DNA of 64,000 bases from BJGN01 sp041159865. Lineage in GTDB: Bacteria > Bacteroidota > Bacteroidia > Chitinophagales > Saprospiraceae. Position numbers and translations under genes: made by a program. Shown one piece after another: positions 9,117 through 17,733 of this stretch. Position 1 is the stretch's first letter; every line of letters starts with the position of its first letter. The stretch lies in NCBI GenBank assembly GCA_041159865.1, contig JBEAXK010000070.1:1-64000 (forward strand), written 5' to 3'. The notes under the pieces are model-generated. The model had not been told where the DNA came from and searched no databases. It worked only from the letters and a program-made list of their open reading frames with translations.

Positions 9117-9959
9117 ATGATAAAAAGATGTAGTTATTGCCGGAAGGAAATTCCTGAAGATTCACTTTTTTGCCATCATTGTGGTGAAAGGCAACCTTTT
9201 AAGTCCCATATCCCTGAGTTGAATACTTATGTTGACTTGTCTTTACCCCTTTTACCTCAAATTCGGGAGCAATTTTTTTTGAGTCTGAAAGTTCGAATGG
9301 AACGAGAACATCCTTTGATTCCTTACAATACCGTAGCAGAACGTATTTATACTTCTGGATTTAGAGATGAGCTATCCGTTAAATTTGAAAAATTAGCTCA
9401 TATTATCGACGAGGAATTAAAAATGGATATCCTCTCTATTCCTTACTTAAATCTTAAAATAGAGGATCTTTTTGAAAACTTAATAGACCTTTTTTTAATT
9501 CGTTTTTGCCAAGATATGATAAAAGATTCTTTTTCTTCGTCGATTATTGGTTTTCAGGATTTACTGCCAAGTGAAATTGACTGGAGCCAGTTAATATATA
9601 CCTACCTGGAGCCAGAAAAGTCAGGTGTACGCTGTTATATGAATTTTAAGGATTTAAATCCAGTGAAAATTAAACAATTTACATCCTCTTTCCTTTTTCC
9701 CGAACCTCTTGAAAAAATATTTTTTGTAGCCGATTTAAGTCTTTTAGCTAATGCAAGTGAAGGCTTCGCATTGACCGATAAAGCTATTTATTGGCGAGTC
9801 CCCTTTAAAAAGGAAAGAGCCGTTCCCTATCATCTAATCAAAGATATTAGAATTGAAAAATCATGGGTGTTAATTAATAATCATTATTTTAATGCAAATG
9901 ATTTTTTAAATCCTAAAATTTTACGCTTACTCAGTAAATTGATGAGGTTAAGCCGTTAA
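9117..9959 (+). CDS. Zinc-ribbon protein of unknown function
   Basis: A 280-residue soluble protein opening with a zinc ribbon: Cys5-x2-Cys8 and Cys19-x2-Cys22, the last in the form HHCGERQ. The middle (about 30-150) is helical and not recognised. The C-terminal part (about 205-280) contains GFALTDKAIYWR followed by VPYHLIKDIRIE, which looks like the beta-strands of a bacterial PH-like domain; this is a fold impression only. No signal peptide or membrane segment. It is divergent from the orphan COX3 gene and 12 bp before the FG-GAP protein. The function is unknown. Confidence 0.7.
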   Translation: MIKRCSYCRKEIPEDSLFCHHCGERQPFKSHIPELNTYVDLSLPLLPQIREQFFLSLKVRMEREHPLIPYNTVAERIYTSGFRDELSVKFEKLAHIIDEELKMDILSIPYLNLKIEDLFENLIDLFLIRFCQDMIKDSFSSSIIGFQDLLPSEIDWSQLIYTYLEPEKSGVRCYMNFKDLNPVKIKQFTSSFLFPEPLEKIFFVADLSLLANASEGFALTDKAIYWRVPFKKERAVPYHLIKDIRIEKSWVLINNHYFNANDFLNPKILRLLSKLMRLSR

Positions 9960-9971
9960 ACAAATCATTTT

Positions 9972-12230
9972 ATGCCTCTTTATAAATTACAATGCCTTTT
10001 CTTTATCTGTTTTTTCTCATTAGCCTTGTATGGACAGGAATTTAAGGAACTTAAATTTCCAGTTTTTTTCAATAATAAATTATTGCTTGAACCTTTCACA
10101 GGGGGCTGGAAATGTCCTCAATTTTCAGAAACAGATTTCAATAAAGATGGAATTAAGGATATTTATATTTTTGACAGACTTGGTAATATTCATGGTGCTT
10201 ATTTAGGAAAAAAGAAAAAAGATGGGGTTACAACGATTGACTACGAATTTTCCCCTGAATTTGTTTCGCATTTTCCAAAGGCTGAGAGTTGGGTGCTTTT
10301 GAGAGATTATGACAGAGATGGTATTTCTGATTTTTTTGCCTATTCTGATGTTCCTGGGGTCGACGGTATTCAGGTTTGGAAAGGTTTCTATAGTCAAGAT
10401 AATAAATTATCATTCAAGAGAATAAATTTTAAAGCACCCTATAATATTTTGTTTTTTCCGCTCTTTGTTGGAGGCCAGACAAATCTATATGTGACAAGGA
10501 TAGATATTCCTGCATTAGATGACATGGATTGCGATGGTGATCTCGATATCGTAACATTTAACCTGAATGGAGGTTTTGCAGAATTATACCGCAATGAATC
10601 AGTGGAGAAAAATTTTAAATCGGATTCTCTTCTATTCAGATTGGAAGATCAATGTTGGGGAGGATTTTATGAGTCAGGGTTTTCCTCGAAAATTGACCTT
10701 TCACCAGCTCCTGGTGTATGTTTTAAAATTACTCCCTCTGAGCTTGCTGGAAATTTAAGGCACTCAGGAAGTACGCTTTTAACACTCGATTTAGATGACG
10801 ATGGCGATAAGGAATTATTTCTGGGTGATATTTCTTATCCTAATATCACCCTGTTGACGAATAACGGAAATTGTAAAACAGCATGGATGAATAAACAAGA
10901 TAATTATTTTCCATCAAAAGATTTTCCTGTAGATATACCCGTTTTTCCAGCTTCTTTTGCCTTAGATATAAATCAGGATAGCCTTAAGGACTTGATTTTT
11001 GCCCCCAATGCCATTTTTAATTCATTAGACGAAAATTCCTTTTCTGCATACTTAAATAAAGGATCGGCAAAAGAAGCAAATTTTAAGAAAGAAAATCACT
11101 TTACGCTGTTTGAAAATGCCATAGATCTTGGAAAAGGTGCAAATCCCACTTGGTTCGATGTCAATAACGATGGACTTCTGGATATTATCGTTGGAAATAG
11201 TGGAAATTTTATAGAAGTAGGTAATGTTCCTTCTGGGTTATTTTATTTTGAAAATATAGGAAATTTAACAAATCCTTCCTTCGTGTTGAGAGATAGTAAT
11301 TTTTTAAACCTGAATAGATATAACGCTGTTTCCAGAGACTTTTCCCCGGCTTTTGGCGATTTAGATCATGATGGCGATATGGATGTTTTAGTTGGAGACG
11401 AAATGGGTAAATTGTTTTATGGGGAAAATAAGGGAGGGGTGAATAATCCTTTTTCAGTTCAGTCGCTGGTTTACCCATATATGGATATCGACGTAGGTCT
11501 CTATGCTACCCCTTTTTTAATAGATTTAAATACAGATGGATTATTAGATTTAATCGTTGGTGAAAGAGGTGGTAACCTAAATTATTTTCAAAATAAGGGT
11601 ACTAAAGAAAAACCATTTTTCGATGAATCTTCTGATTATGAACCGAATATTAACAGACTCGGAGGTGTGAATACAAATAAACCCGGATATTTCACAGGAT
11701 CTTCTGCGCCTTTTTTCTTTCAAACTCCTGACGGCTTGAAATTAGTAACTGGTTCGGAAGAAAAGGGGCTTTTACTTTATGATGCTTCCCAAAGATTTTC
11801 TCCTTTCCCCCTTTTATCCAGTGAGCTTTCTACTTTGAATGTTGGTTTTCAGGTAAAACCAGCTATTGCCGATATTAATAAAGATGGTTTTTATGAACTT
11901 TTAGTGGGGAACGCCAGAGGTGGACTTCAGTTATTTTCAACACCCTGGAGAAATGCCTTGGTTTCAAATAATAAAAATGAACCATCAAGCGCATTCAGAT
12001 TGAAGATTTACCCTAATCCTGCAACAGATATAATTCATGTTGAACCTGAGTTATTTACAGAAATATTTGAGGGCAAACTTTCGATAACGGACGCATTAGG
12101 TCGTATCCTTTTTACGCATAATAATTATCGTTTGGGTGAGGAATTATCTATTTCTATTCTACCAAAGGGATATTATTTTATAAGACTGGAAAGTAAAAAA
12201 GCCTTGTGGCACGGTCCTTTTATCAGATGA
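9972..12230 (+). CDS. FG-GAP/VCBS repeat surface protein with T9SS type A sorting domain
   Basis: A 752-residue secreted protein with signal peptide (hydrophobic segment ending around GLYGQ, residue 22). The body carries about nine acidic loops of the D-x-[DN]-x-D-G type, for example DFNKDGIKD, DMDCDGDLD, DVNNDGLLD and DLNTDGLLD, each followed by a short hydrophobic strand. This is the calcium-binding FG-GAP/VCBS beta-propeller pattern. The last 75 or so residues (from IYPNPATD) form a type IX secretion sorting domain, so the protein should cross the outer membrane and be attached to or released from the surface. Such proteins often serve adhesion or binding; the ligand is unknown. It begins 12 bp after the zinc-ribbon gene. 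Confidence 0.85.
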   Translation: MPLYKLQCLFFICFFSLALYGQEFKELKFPVFFNNKLLLEPFTGGWKCPQFSETDFNKDGIKDIYIFDRLGNIHGAYLGKKKKDGVTTIDYEFSPEFVSHFPKAESWVLLRDYDRDGISDFFAYSDVPGVDGIQVWKGFYSQDNKLSFKRINFKAPYNILFFPLFVGGQTNLYVTRIDIPALDDMDCDGDLDIVTFNLNGGFAELYRNESVEKNFKSDSLLFRLEDQCWGGFYESGFSSKIDLSPAPGVCFKITPSELAGNLRHSGSTLLTLDLDDDGDKELFLGDISYPNITLLTNNGNCKTAWMNKQDNYFPSKDFPVDIPVFPASFALDINQDSLKDLIFAPNAIFNSLDENSFSAYLNKGSAKEANFKKENHFTLFENAIDLGKGANPTWFDVNNDGLLDIIVGNSGNFIEVGNVPSGLFYFENIGNLTNPSFVLRDSNFLNLNRYNAVSRDFSPAFGDLDHDGDMDVLVGDEMGKLFYGENKGGVNNPFSVQSLVYPYMDIDVGLYATPFLIDLNTDGLLDLIVGERGGNLNYFQNKGTKEKPFFDESSDYEPNINRLGGVNTNKPGYFTGSSAPFFFQTPDGLKLVTGSEEKGLLLYDASQRFSPFPLLSSELSTLNVGFQVKPAIADINKDGFYELLVGNARGGLQLFSTPWRNALVSNNKNEPSSAFRLKIYPNPATDIIHVEPELFTEIFEGKLSITDALGRILFTHNNYRLGEELSISILPKGYYFIRLESKKALWHGPFIR

Positions 12231-12237
12231 GGCTAAA

Positions 12238-13119
12238 TTATTTTTCAAAGCTTTTAAAATCAATAGAAGGATCATAATCATTCTTTGTTTTTAAAGCATG
12301 TAATTCACTCCTTGGGTCTTTTGACTTAAAAATGGGGAATAATAGCTGGATATACCAAGGTTCTTTCAATTGATTCCATGCTCCAAATTTTTCGGGATAT
12401 TTACGGGTAATTTTTGCAGTTCCAAATAAGATATCCCAGAAGAATAATAAGTTACCATAATTACCATTTGGGTTGGAAACACCGTCTTCAGCAGTTAATC
12501 CATGGTGGGCAAAATGAGTACTTGGGGTAGAAATAGTGCGCTCAATGACCCAGGCTAAAGGATGTAAAATCTTGTATTTATATAAAAACCGGTCCCATCG
12601 GGTTTCACTGTGAGCCAACAAAATGACAATTAATTTAATAGTTAAATAATAAATATATACATAACCCATACCTAAATAAACTAAAATCGCGGAAAACCAG
12701 ATTCCAGGCATTAAGGCATAATATAAAACAGCATTGCGATAGGTAACCAATACGCCCATTTCTTCAACCACATGATGAGGTCTGTGTAATTTCCACATTG
12801 TTTTATTTGAATGCGATATTCTATGCCATCCATATTGTGTCAGATCATCGAAGATCAAAAAAGCGAATAAATGAATAAAAAATGATTGGTTTATGAAAAA
12901 ATTTTCTAGGGGAGCGAAAAAATGAGACATCAACCCAAAAGTAAAAAGGAATATGCCGGGTTGTATCAGAGTAGGCAGTATGGCTAAACTGATGATTTCT
13001 ATAGTGAAATCGTTTTTTGACCTTTTTCCGCTGAAGTAAAGTCCACCAAGCGCTTCAAAAAGCCCTAAAATGAGGAGTACCGCTGCTGGGATCATTTTAC
13101 CCAAAGTAGCTAATTCCAT
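12238..13119 (-). CDS. Sterol desaturase / fatty acid hydroxylase family membrane enzyme
   Basis: An integral membrane di-iron oxygenase of about 293 residues. Histidine clusters typical of the family are visible: HRISH followed by HRPHH, a HSETRWD stretch, and HFAHHG near the C-terminus, set among several hydrophobic helices. Such enzymes hydroxylate or desaturate lipids, sterols or carotenoids; the substrate here is unknown. The open frame allows a start at 13146 overlapping the aldehyde dehydrogenase gene, but the ATG at 13119 (MELATLGKM) leaves a 5 bp gap and is preferred. It lies directly downstream of the dehydrogenase gene, probably on one transcript, and converges with the FG-GAP gene with only 7 bp between stops. 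Confidence 0.85.
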   Translation of the reverse strand: MELATLGKMIPAAVLLILGLFEALGGLYFSGKRSKNDFTIEIISLAILPTLIQPGIFLFTFGLMSHFFAPLENFFINQSFFIHLFAFLIFDDLTQYGWHRISHSNKTMWKLHRPHHVVEEMGVLVTYRNAVLYYALMPGIWFSAILVYLGMGYVYIYYLTIKLIVILLAHSETRWDRFLYKYKILHPLAWVIERTISTPSTHFAHHGLTAEDGVSNPNGNYGNLLFFWDILFGTAKITRKYPEKFGAWNQLKEPWYIQLLFPIFKSKDPRSELHALKTKNDYDPSIDFKSFEK

Positions 13120-13124
13120 GTTTT

Positions 13125-14594
13125 TTATCCTTTTATATCCGTACAAATATATTTTAAAATAAGATATTCATCTATGCCATATTTTGATCCCTCTCTGCCG
13201 AATCCACTTTCTTTGATTCCCCCAAATGGGGCCGAAGCATATGAAATGATACCTGTATTTACGCCAACCATTCCATATTCAAGCGCTTCTGTTACCCGGT
13301 GAATACGTGAATTATCCTTGGTGTAGAGATAAGATGCAAGTCCAAATTCTGTATTATTGGCTAAAAAAATAGCTTCTTCCTCTGTAGAAAAAGTGGTAAC
13401 CGCTGAAATAGGGCCAAAAATCTCCTCCTTTGATAGCTGCATAGATGAATTTACCTGAGTTAAAATAATAGGTGAAAGAACAGTCGGATGATTTGAATTT
13501 TTTTTAGAGTAATATATTTTGGCGCCTTTTTCCAATGCCTCATTTACCATTCTATGTACTTTTTTTATTGCTTTATCGTTGATTAAAGGACCAATTTGAA
13601 CACCTTCTTCAAATCCATCACCCATCTCCATTTTATCAATAGCTTGAGCTAATTTTTCAAGAAATATAGGTAAAATGGATTCCTGTATAATAAATCGGTT
13701 AGTACAAACGCAGGTTTGCCCTGCATTTCGGTATTTAGATAAAATGGCACCTTGAATGGCTTCTTCCATATTTGCATCTTCAAAAACAATAAAAGGGGCA
13801 TTTCCTCCCAGTTCAAGTGATAACTTTTTCAAAGTTGCTGCACCTTTTTCCATCAGATATTTACCCGTTTGGGTGGAACCCGTAAATGAAATTTTTTGAA
13901 TACTCTTGTGCGCGCAAAAATAATCTCCTGCAAGTACAGGTTGACTGGTGGGTAAAATATTTAGAACACCGTTTGGCATTCCAGCTTGTTGAGCTAATGC
14001 GGCTAGAGCTAAGGCAGACAGTGGAGTATCTTCTGCAGGTTTTACCAAAACAGTGCATCCTGCAGCTAATGCAGGGGCTATTTTTCGGGTAATCATGGCA
14101 TTGGGAAAATTCCAAGGGGTTATTGCAACCACAACTCCAATTGGTTGCCTTAGGACAGAAATTCTTTTAGAACCATCTGGAGAAGGGATTAAGTCACCAT
14201 AAATACGCATGGCTTCCGCTGCAAACCATGCTATAAATGAAGCGCCATATCGGATTTCACCTAATGCTTCTTGTATAGGTTTACCTTGTTCAAGGGTTAA
14301 TATACAGGCTAAATCATATTCATTTTCTAGGATAAGCTGATTCCAGTTTTGTAATATTTTAGATCGGTCGAAAGAGGTTAATTTTGACCATGTCGGAAAT
14401 GCTTTATGAGCACATTGAACCGCTTCCTCAAAATCAGGAATGCTTAAATCACTGACATCTGCTATTTTATCTTTATTATAAGGATTAAAAACGGGAAAAG
14501 TTAACCTATCTTGACCCTCTTTCCATTTTCCATCTATAAAAGACTGTTGCTTAAATAAGCTAGTATTTTGTAACGAAATGGGTAACTTGTCCAT
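13125..14594 (-). CDS. gabD: NAD(P)-dependent succinate-semialdehyde dehydrogenase-type aldehyde dehydrogenase
   Basis: A 489-residue aldehyde dehydrogenase. It has the ITPWNFPNAM cofactor-binding motif, KPAEDTPLSALALA, the LELGGNAPF glutamate motif near residue 260 and the catalytic cysteine at residue 295 in GQTC. Overall wording (FIDGKWKEG, GEIRYGASFIAWFAEEA-like region, SFTGSTQTGK) is closest to the GabD group, which oxidises succinate semialdehyde to succinate. Other short aldehydes such as glutarate semialdehyde are possible, so the symbol is by family. Only 17 bp separate its start from the divergent DUF6702 gene. The downstream hydroxylase gene suggests a lipid or aldehyde detoxification context, which is inference. 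Confidence 0.85.
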   Translation of the reverse strand: MDKLPISLQNTSLFKQQSFIDGKWKEGQDRLTFPVFNPYNKDKIADVSDLSIPDFEEAVQCAHKAFPTWSKLTSFDRSKILQNWNQLILENEYDLACILTLEQGKPIQEALGEIRYGASFIAWFAAEAMRIYGDLIPSPDGSKRISVLRQPIGVVVAITPWNFPNAMITRKIAPALAAGCTVLVKPAEDTPLSALALAALAQQAGMPNGVLNILPTSQPVLAGDYFCAHKSIQKISFTGSTQTGKYLMEKGAATLKKLSLELGGNAPFIVFEDANMEEAIQGAILSKYRNAGQTCVCTNRFIIQESILPIFLEKLAQAIDKMEMGDGFEEGVQIGPLINDKAIKKVHRMVNEALEKGAKIYYSKKNSNHPTVLSPIILTQVNSSMQLSKEEIFGPISAVTTFSTEEEAIFLANNTEFGLASYLYTKDNSRIHRVTEALEYGMVGVNTGIISYASAPFGGIKESGFGREGSKYGIDEYLILKYICTDIKG

Positions 14595-14611
14595 AATTAA
14601 AACGATTCCTT

Positions 14612-15115
14612 ATGTTGTTTATAAGTAAATGGTGGTTTATATTGTACCTGACGAATTTGAATATAATAAACTGGCATGGGATTTATTTATCCGTGACAGA
14701 AATTAGTCCATCAAAAGACCAGAAACAAATAAACTTAAAAATAAAAATATTCCCAGATGATTTAGAAAATGTACTTCGGTTATTTGAAAAAGGCCAATAT
14801 AATTCAACCGAATTATGTAGCAAGGAAAAAAGTATACTGGCTTATTTTTCTAAAAACTTAGGTGTAAAGATGAATCAAAAATGGGTGCGATTAAAATGGT
14901 CAGGCTGCAAAAAAACGGGGGATAGTTTGGAATTATTCTTCTATATACCCCAACAAGAACCCTTAAATAAAATTGAGATTAAAGCCACTTTTTTTACAGA
15001 ATTATTTGCCGCACAACAAAATATCATCCAAATAAAGGCTTCAGATTCTTCCCCTGTTTATTTAAAATTCAAAGAAGGAGACACCTGGCAATCCGTCTCA
15101 TTTCCCGTTAAATAA
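14612..15115 (+). CDS. DUF6702-like exported protein
   Basis: A 167-residue protein with an N-terminal hydrophobic segment (residues about 5-22), probably a signal peptide, followed by HGIYLSVTEI and IKIFPDDLENVLR. These resemble the DUF6702 family of small Bacteroidota proteins, which have no established function. In many relatives this gene stands next to an M20-type or other peptidase, and here an M20 amidohydrolase gene lies convergently and overlaps its 3' end by 18 bp. No catalytic motif is seen. Confidence 0.65.
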   Translation: MLFISKWWFILYLTNLNIINWHGIYLSVTEISPSKDQKQINLKIKIFPDDLENVLRLFEKGQYNSTELCSKEKSILAYFSKNLGVKMNQKWVRLKWSGCKKTGDSLELFFYIPQQEPLNKIEIKATFFTELFAAQQNIIQIKASDSSPVYLKFKEGDTWQSVSFPVK

Positions 15116-16411
15116 ATCAAGTAATGACTTAGTAGTGACTAATATGCCGGTTTCTAATGATTTTTCAGGTTCTGGATAGTAAAAAGGGGAGTGCAGACCG
15201 GGTAAATCATTCTTTTTAATACGCTCTTCAGGAGCAGTTCCTAGCCAGTATAAAACGGATGGAACCTTGTGGGTTGTTCTGCCATAGGCAGAAAAATCTT
15301 CAGCTACCATTTGGACTTCAGCATCTACGACTTGTTCTGGACCTATGGCATTTTTTGCGCTTTGCGTAAGTTTATCAACTAAAAGTTCATTATTATAATT
15401 TGCTGCGATATAAACAGGTGGAAATTCAACTTTGGGATACCTCTCTGGTGGTAACCCAGCAGCCATGGCCGTACCATTACAAATCTCAACAATTCTTTTA
15501 TGAATCATTTGTCTGACATCTTCTTTAAAGGTGCGTAAGGTCAGGCCTAATTTAACTTCGTCAGGGATAATATTGCTGGCAGTACCTGCATGGATAGAAC
15601 CAACAGTGACCACTGCCGATTCAATGGGTTTAAGGTTTCTGCTTGTAATGGTTTGCAAATCCATAATCAATAAACTAGATAAAACGATAGGATCTACAGA
15701 CATGTGGGGGGAAGCTCCATGTGCACCAATTCCATAAACTGTGATGTTGACAGACTCAGATGTGGCCATCGTAAATCCCTTTCCATAGCCTACTTTTCCT
15801 GCAGGAATGGTAGGACTGCAATGTAAGCCAATGGCATAATCAGGTACCCCAAACTTTTCATATAGACCTGCTTCCAGCATCGCTTTTGCCCCAGCTCCTA
15901 TTTCTTCAGCAGGTTGCCCAATCAACATGAGGGTACCTTTCCATTGATCTTTCATTCTCACCAACGCTCTGGCAGTGCCTAACCAGGTTGTCATGTGCAT
16001 ATCATGTCCACATGAGTGCATGACAGCAGATTTTGTTCCATTTGCCTCGTGAATTTTTGAACTTGCATAAGGAAGACCTGTTTTTTCGGCCATTGGCAAG
16101 GCATCCATGTCCGTTCTATATAAAAGGGTGGGACCTTCTCCATTTTTAAAAATACCGACAATTCCATAGGTATTTCCGATGTTTTCCGTGACGGTAATAC
16201 CTATTTTTCTCAATTCAGATGCTAATAAAGCAGAGGTTTCCTTTTCATGTAAAGAAACTTCTGGCATTTGATGAAGCCTTTTATAAAATGGCAGAAGATA
16301 AGGTAAATCTTCCTGTATTGCAGACAGATTGACTTCAACAGAATTTCTCTCAGAGATACTTGTATTAAATAGAATAAAAAAAGGAAGGAAAATTAGTTTA
16401 GCGTACATCAT
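15098..16411 (-). CDS. Exported M20 family amidohydrolase (hippurate/N-acyl-amino-acid hydrolase type)
   Basis: A 437-residue metal-dependent amidohydrolase. Residues 1-20 are a hydrophobic signal peptide, so it acts in the periplasm or beyond. The M20 metal-site motifs are visible: SCGHDMHMT with the metal-binding cysteine/histidines, QPAEEIGAGAKAM with the general-base glutamate, GLHCSPTIPAG, and a late histidine in LPGLHSPFYYPE. Family members cleave N-acyl or amide bonds of amino acids such as hippurate, N-acetyl-amino acids and indole-acetyl conjugates; the exact substrate is unknown. The gene converges on the DUF6702 gene with an 18 bp overlap. Confidence 0.87.
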   Translation of the reverse strand: MMYAKLIFLPFFILFNTSISERNSVEVNLSAIQEDLPYLLPFYKRLHQMPEVSLHEKETSALLASELRKIGITVTENIGNTYGIVGIFKNGEGPTLLYRTDMDALPMAEKTGLPYASSKIHEANGTKSAVMHSCGHDMHMTTWLGTARALVRMKDQWKGTLMLIGQPAEEIGAGAKAMLEAGLYEKFGVPDYAIGLHCSPTIPAGKVGYGKGFTMATSESVNITVYGIGAHGASPHMSVDPIVLSSLLIMDLQTITSRNLKPIESAVVTVGSIHAGTASNIIPDEVKLGLTLRTFKEDVRQMIHKRIVEICNGTAMAAGLPPERYPKVEFPPVYIAANYNNELLVDKLTQSAKNAIGPEQVVDAEVQMVAEDFSAYGRTTHKVPSVLYWLGTAPEERIKKNDLPGLHSPFYYPEPEKSLETGILVTTKSLLDLFNGK

Positions 16412-16456
16412 ATTTAAATTAATTGAAAGGCAAATTATTAAATTAAAATGTTATCA

Positions 16457-16486
16457 TTGACATTTTTTAGGTTTAAAATATTTTTA
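16457..16486 (+). promoter_or_regulatory. Candidate promoter for thyA
   Basis: TTG (within ATTGACA) at 16457-16459, 19 bp spacer, then TATTTTTA at 16479-16486, one base off TAnnTTTG. It ends 29 bp before the thyA ATG in a short AT-rich divergent region, so both position and spacing fit a Bacteroidota housekeeping promoter. Confidence 0.45.
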
Positions 16487-16515
16487 TTACCTATTTTTCT
16501 TTTAAAATTTTTAAT

Positions 16516-17421
16516 ATGAAAGCTTACCACGATTTACTTCAGTACATTTTGGAGGAGGGAGTTGAAAAAATGGATAGAACGGGAACGGGAACTAAAAGTA
16601 TTTTTGGATATCAGATGAAGATCAATCTGGAAGAAGGTTTTCCACTTTTAACAACAAAAAAGGTTGCCTTCAGATGGTTAGCGGAAGAACTTTTATGGTT
16701 TATTAAAGGTGAAACCAATATTAGACCTTTGGTTCAAAAAGGTATAAGTATTTGGAATGAATGGCCTTTTCAATATTGGTTGGAAAAAAATAATCTTTCT
16801 GGCAATTACCCTAAATATTCTCAGGAATGGAAAGAAAAAATGAAGGAATTTATTCATAAAATTAGTTCAGATGAGCATTTTGCCGCAGAATGGGGAGAAT
16901 TAGGTCCGGTTTATGGGAAACAATGGCGAAATTTTGGCGGTGTTGACCAACTTTCCCAAGTTATTGCGGATATTAAATCAAATCCTGATTCAAGGAGACT
17001 TCTTGTTTCTGCTTGGAATCCAGTGGATATTCCAGGGATGGTTAAAAGTGGATTACCACCTTGTCATACTTTGTTTCAATTTTATGTGGCAGAGGGAAAA
17101 CTTAGTTGTCAACTATATCAAAGATCAGCCGATGTATTTTTAGGTGTTCCCTTTAATATTGCCTCTTATGCACTTTTAACCCATCTGATTGCTCATGTGA
17201 CTCAATTAAAGGTTGGAAATTTTATTCACACCTTCGGTGATGCACATATTTACAGTAACCATTTGGATCAAGTGAAGGTGCAACTTTCGAGAATTCCAGG
17301 AGAATTGCCTTCTATCTCCTTAAATAATGAGGTAATAAACCTCTTTGATTTTGAATTTTCTGATATCGAACTGGTTGGATATTTTCCACAATCACCCATC
17401 AAAGCAGATGTATCTGTTTAA
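16516..17421 (+). CDS. thyA: Thymidylate synthase (long form)
   Basis: Methylates dUMP to dTMP with methylene-tetrahydrofolate in the cytoplasm. Family motifs are present in order: DRTGTGT near residue 20, ELLWFIKGETN, WGELGPVYGKQWR, the active-site cysteine at residue 183 in LPPCH, QRSADVFLGVPFNIASYA and FGDAHIYSNH. At 301 residues it is about 37 longer than the E. coli enzyme. The extra length is mostly an insert around residues 80-120 (YWLEKNNL to ISSDEHF), as in the longer Lactobacillus-type enzymes. The ATG at 16516 matches the usual family start. No folA (dihydrofolate reductase) gene follows; a 300 bp gap precedes the respiratory genes. Confidence 0.95.
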   Translation: MKAYHDLLQYILEEGVEKMDRTGTGTKSIFGYQMKINLEEGFPLLTTKKVAFRWLAEELLWFIKGETNIRPLVQKGISIWNEWPFQYWLEKNNLSGNYPKYSQEWKEKMKEFIHKISSDEHFAAEWGELGPVYGKQWRNFGGVDQLSQVIADIKSNPDSRRLLVSAWNPVDIPGMVKSGLPPCHTLFQFYVAEGKLSCQLYQRSADVFLGVPFNIASYALLTHLIAHVTQLKVGNFIHTFGDAHIYSNHLDQVKVQLSRIPGELPSISLNNEVINLFDFEFSDIELVGYFPQSPIKADVSV

Positions 17422-17425
17422 GGTG

Positions 17426-17455
17426 TTGTTAATCAATGGATTAGAATCTTAACAA
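17426..17455 (+). terminator. Weak hairpin after thyA, possible terminator
   Basis: TTGTTAA and TTAACAA form a 7 bp perfect stem with a 16 base loop just past the thyA stop. The stem is A+T-rich and has no clean T-run directly behind it, so termination is only possible. The rest of 17422-17733 holds no gene: it is AT-rich leader with a dyad at 17604 and a -7 box at 17661. Confidence 0.25.
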
Positions 17456-17603
17456 ATTGAAATATTTTTTTATTTCGTTTAAAAGTATAAATCAAAATTA
17501 AATGTTTTAAATAGATATTTTTATTGTTTTTTTATGGCTAAAAATGATTTTATACAGAATGAAATATTTTCTAATGACAAAAATCACTCATTCTAATTTA
17601 GAA

Positions 17604-17621
17604 ATTCTCTAAATAGAGAAT
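17604..17621. promoter_or_regulatory. Dyad in the ACIII promoter region, candidate operator
   Basis: A perfect 7 bp inverted repeat, ATTCTCT-AAAT-AGAGAAT, centred about 50 bp upstream of the -7 box at 17661. Its place just upstream of the expected -33 region fits an activator or repressor site for the respiratory operon. It lacks a following T-run, so it is not a good terminator for thyA. The binding protein is unknown. Confidence 0.4.
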
Positions 17622-17660
17622 ACTTATTAAAAAAAAAGTGGTAAAACAAGTCAGGCTTAA

Positions 17661-17668
17661 TATATTTG
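17661..17668 (+). promoter_or_regulatory. Candidate -7 box of the ACIII-cytochrome oxidase operon
   Basis: TATATTTG matches TAnnTTTG exactly, about 65-73 bp before the actA start codon. The -33 position has only a partial match (GTGG). Being the last such box before a run of 16 closely spaced genes, it is the most likely main promoter. Confidence 0.45.
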
Positions 17669-17733
17669 CGCTGACAAAAAAATGACATTTCATTTCACTA
17701 AGAAACGTCTCTGAATTCCAAACTGTGAATAAA

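Noticed and set aside
9117..9959. Zinc-ribbon protein as a transcription factor or rubredoxin
   Set aside because: The four-Cys ribbon alone is common to many functions; no helix-turn-helix or iron-binding rubredoxin fold around it.
17426..17621. The dyad at 17604 as thyA terminator
   Set aside because: It is 180 bp past the thyA stop and lacks a T-run directly behind it; position close to the actA promoter fits an operator better.
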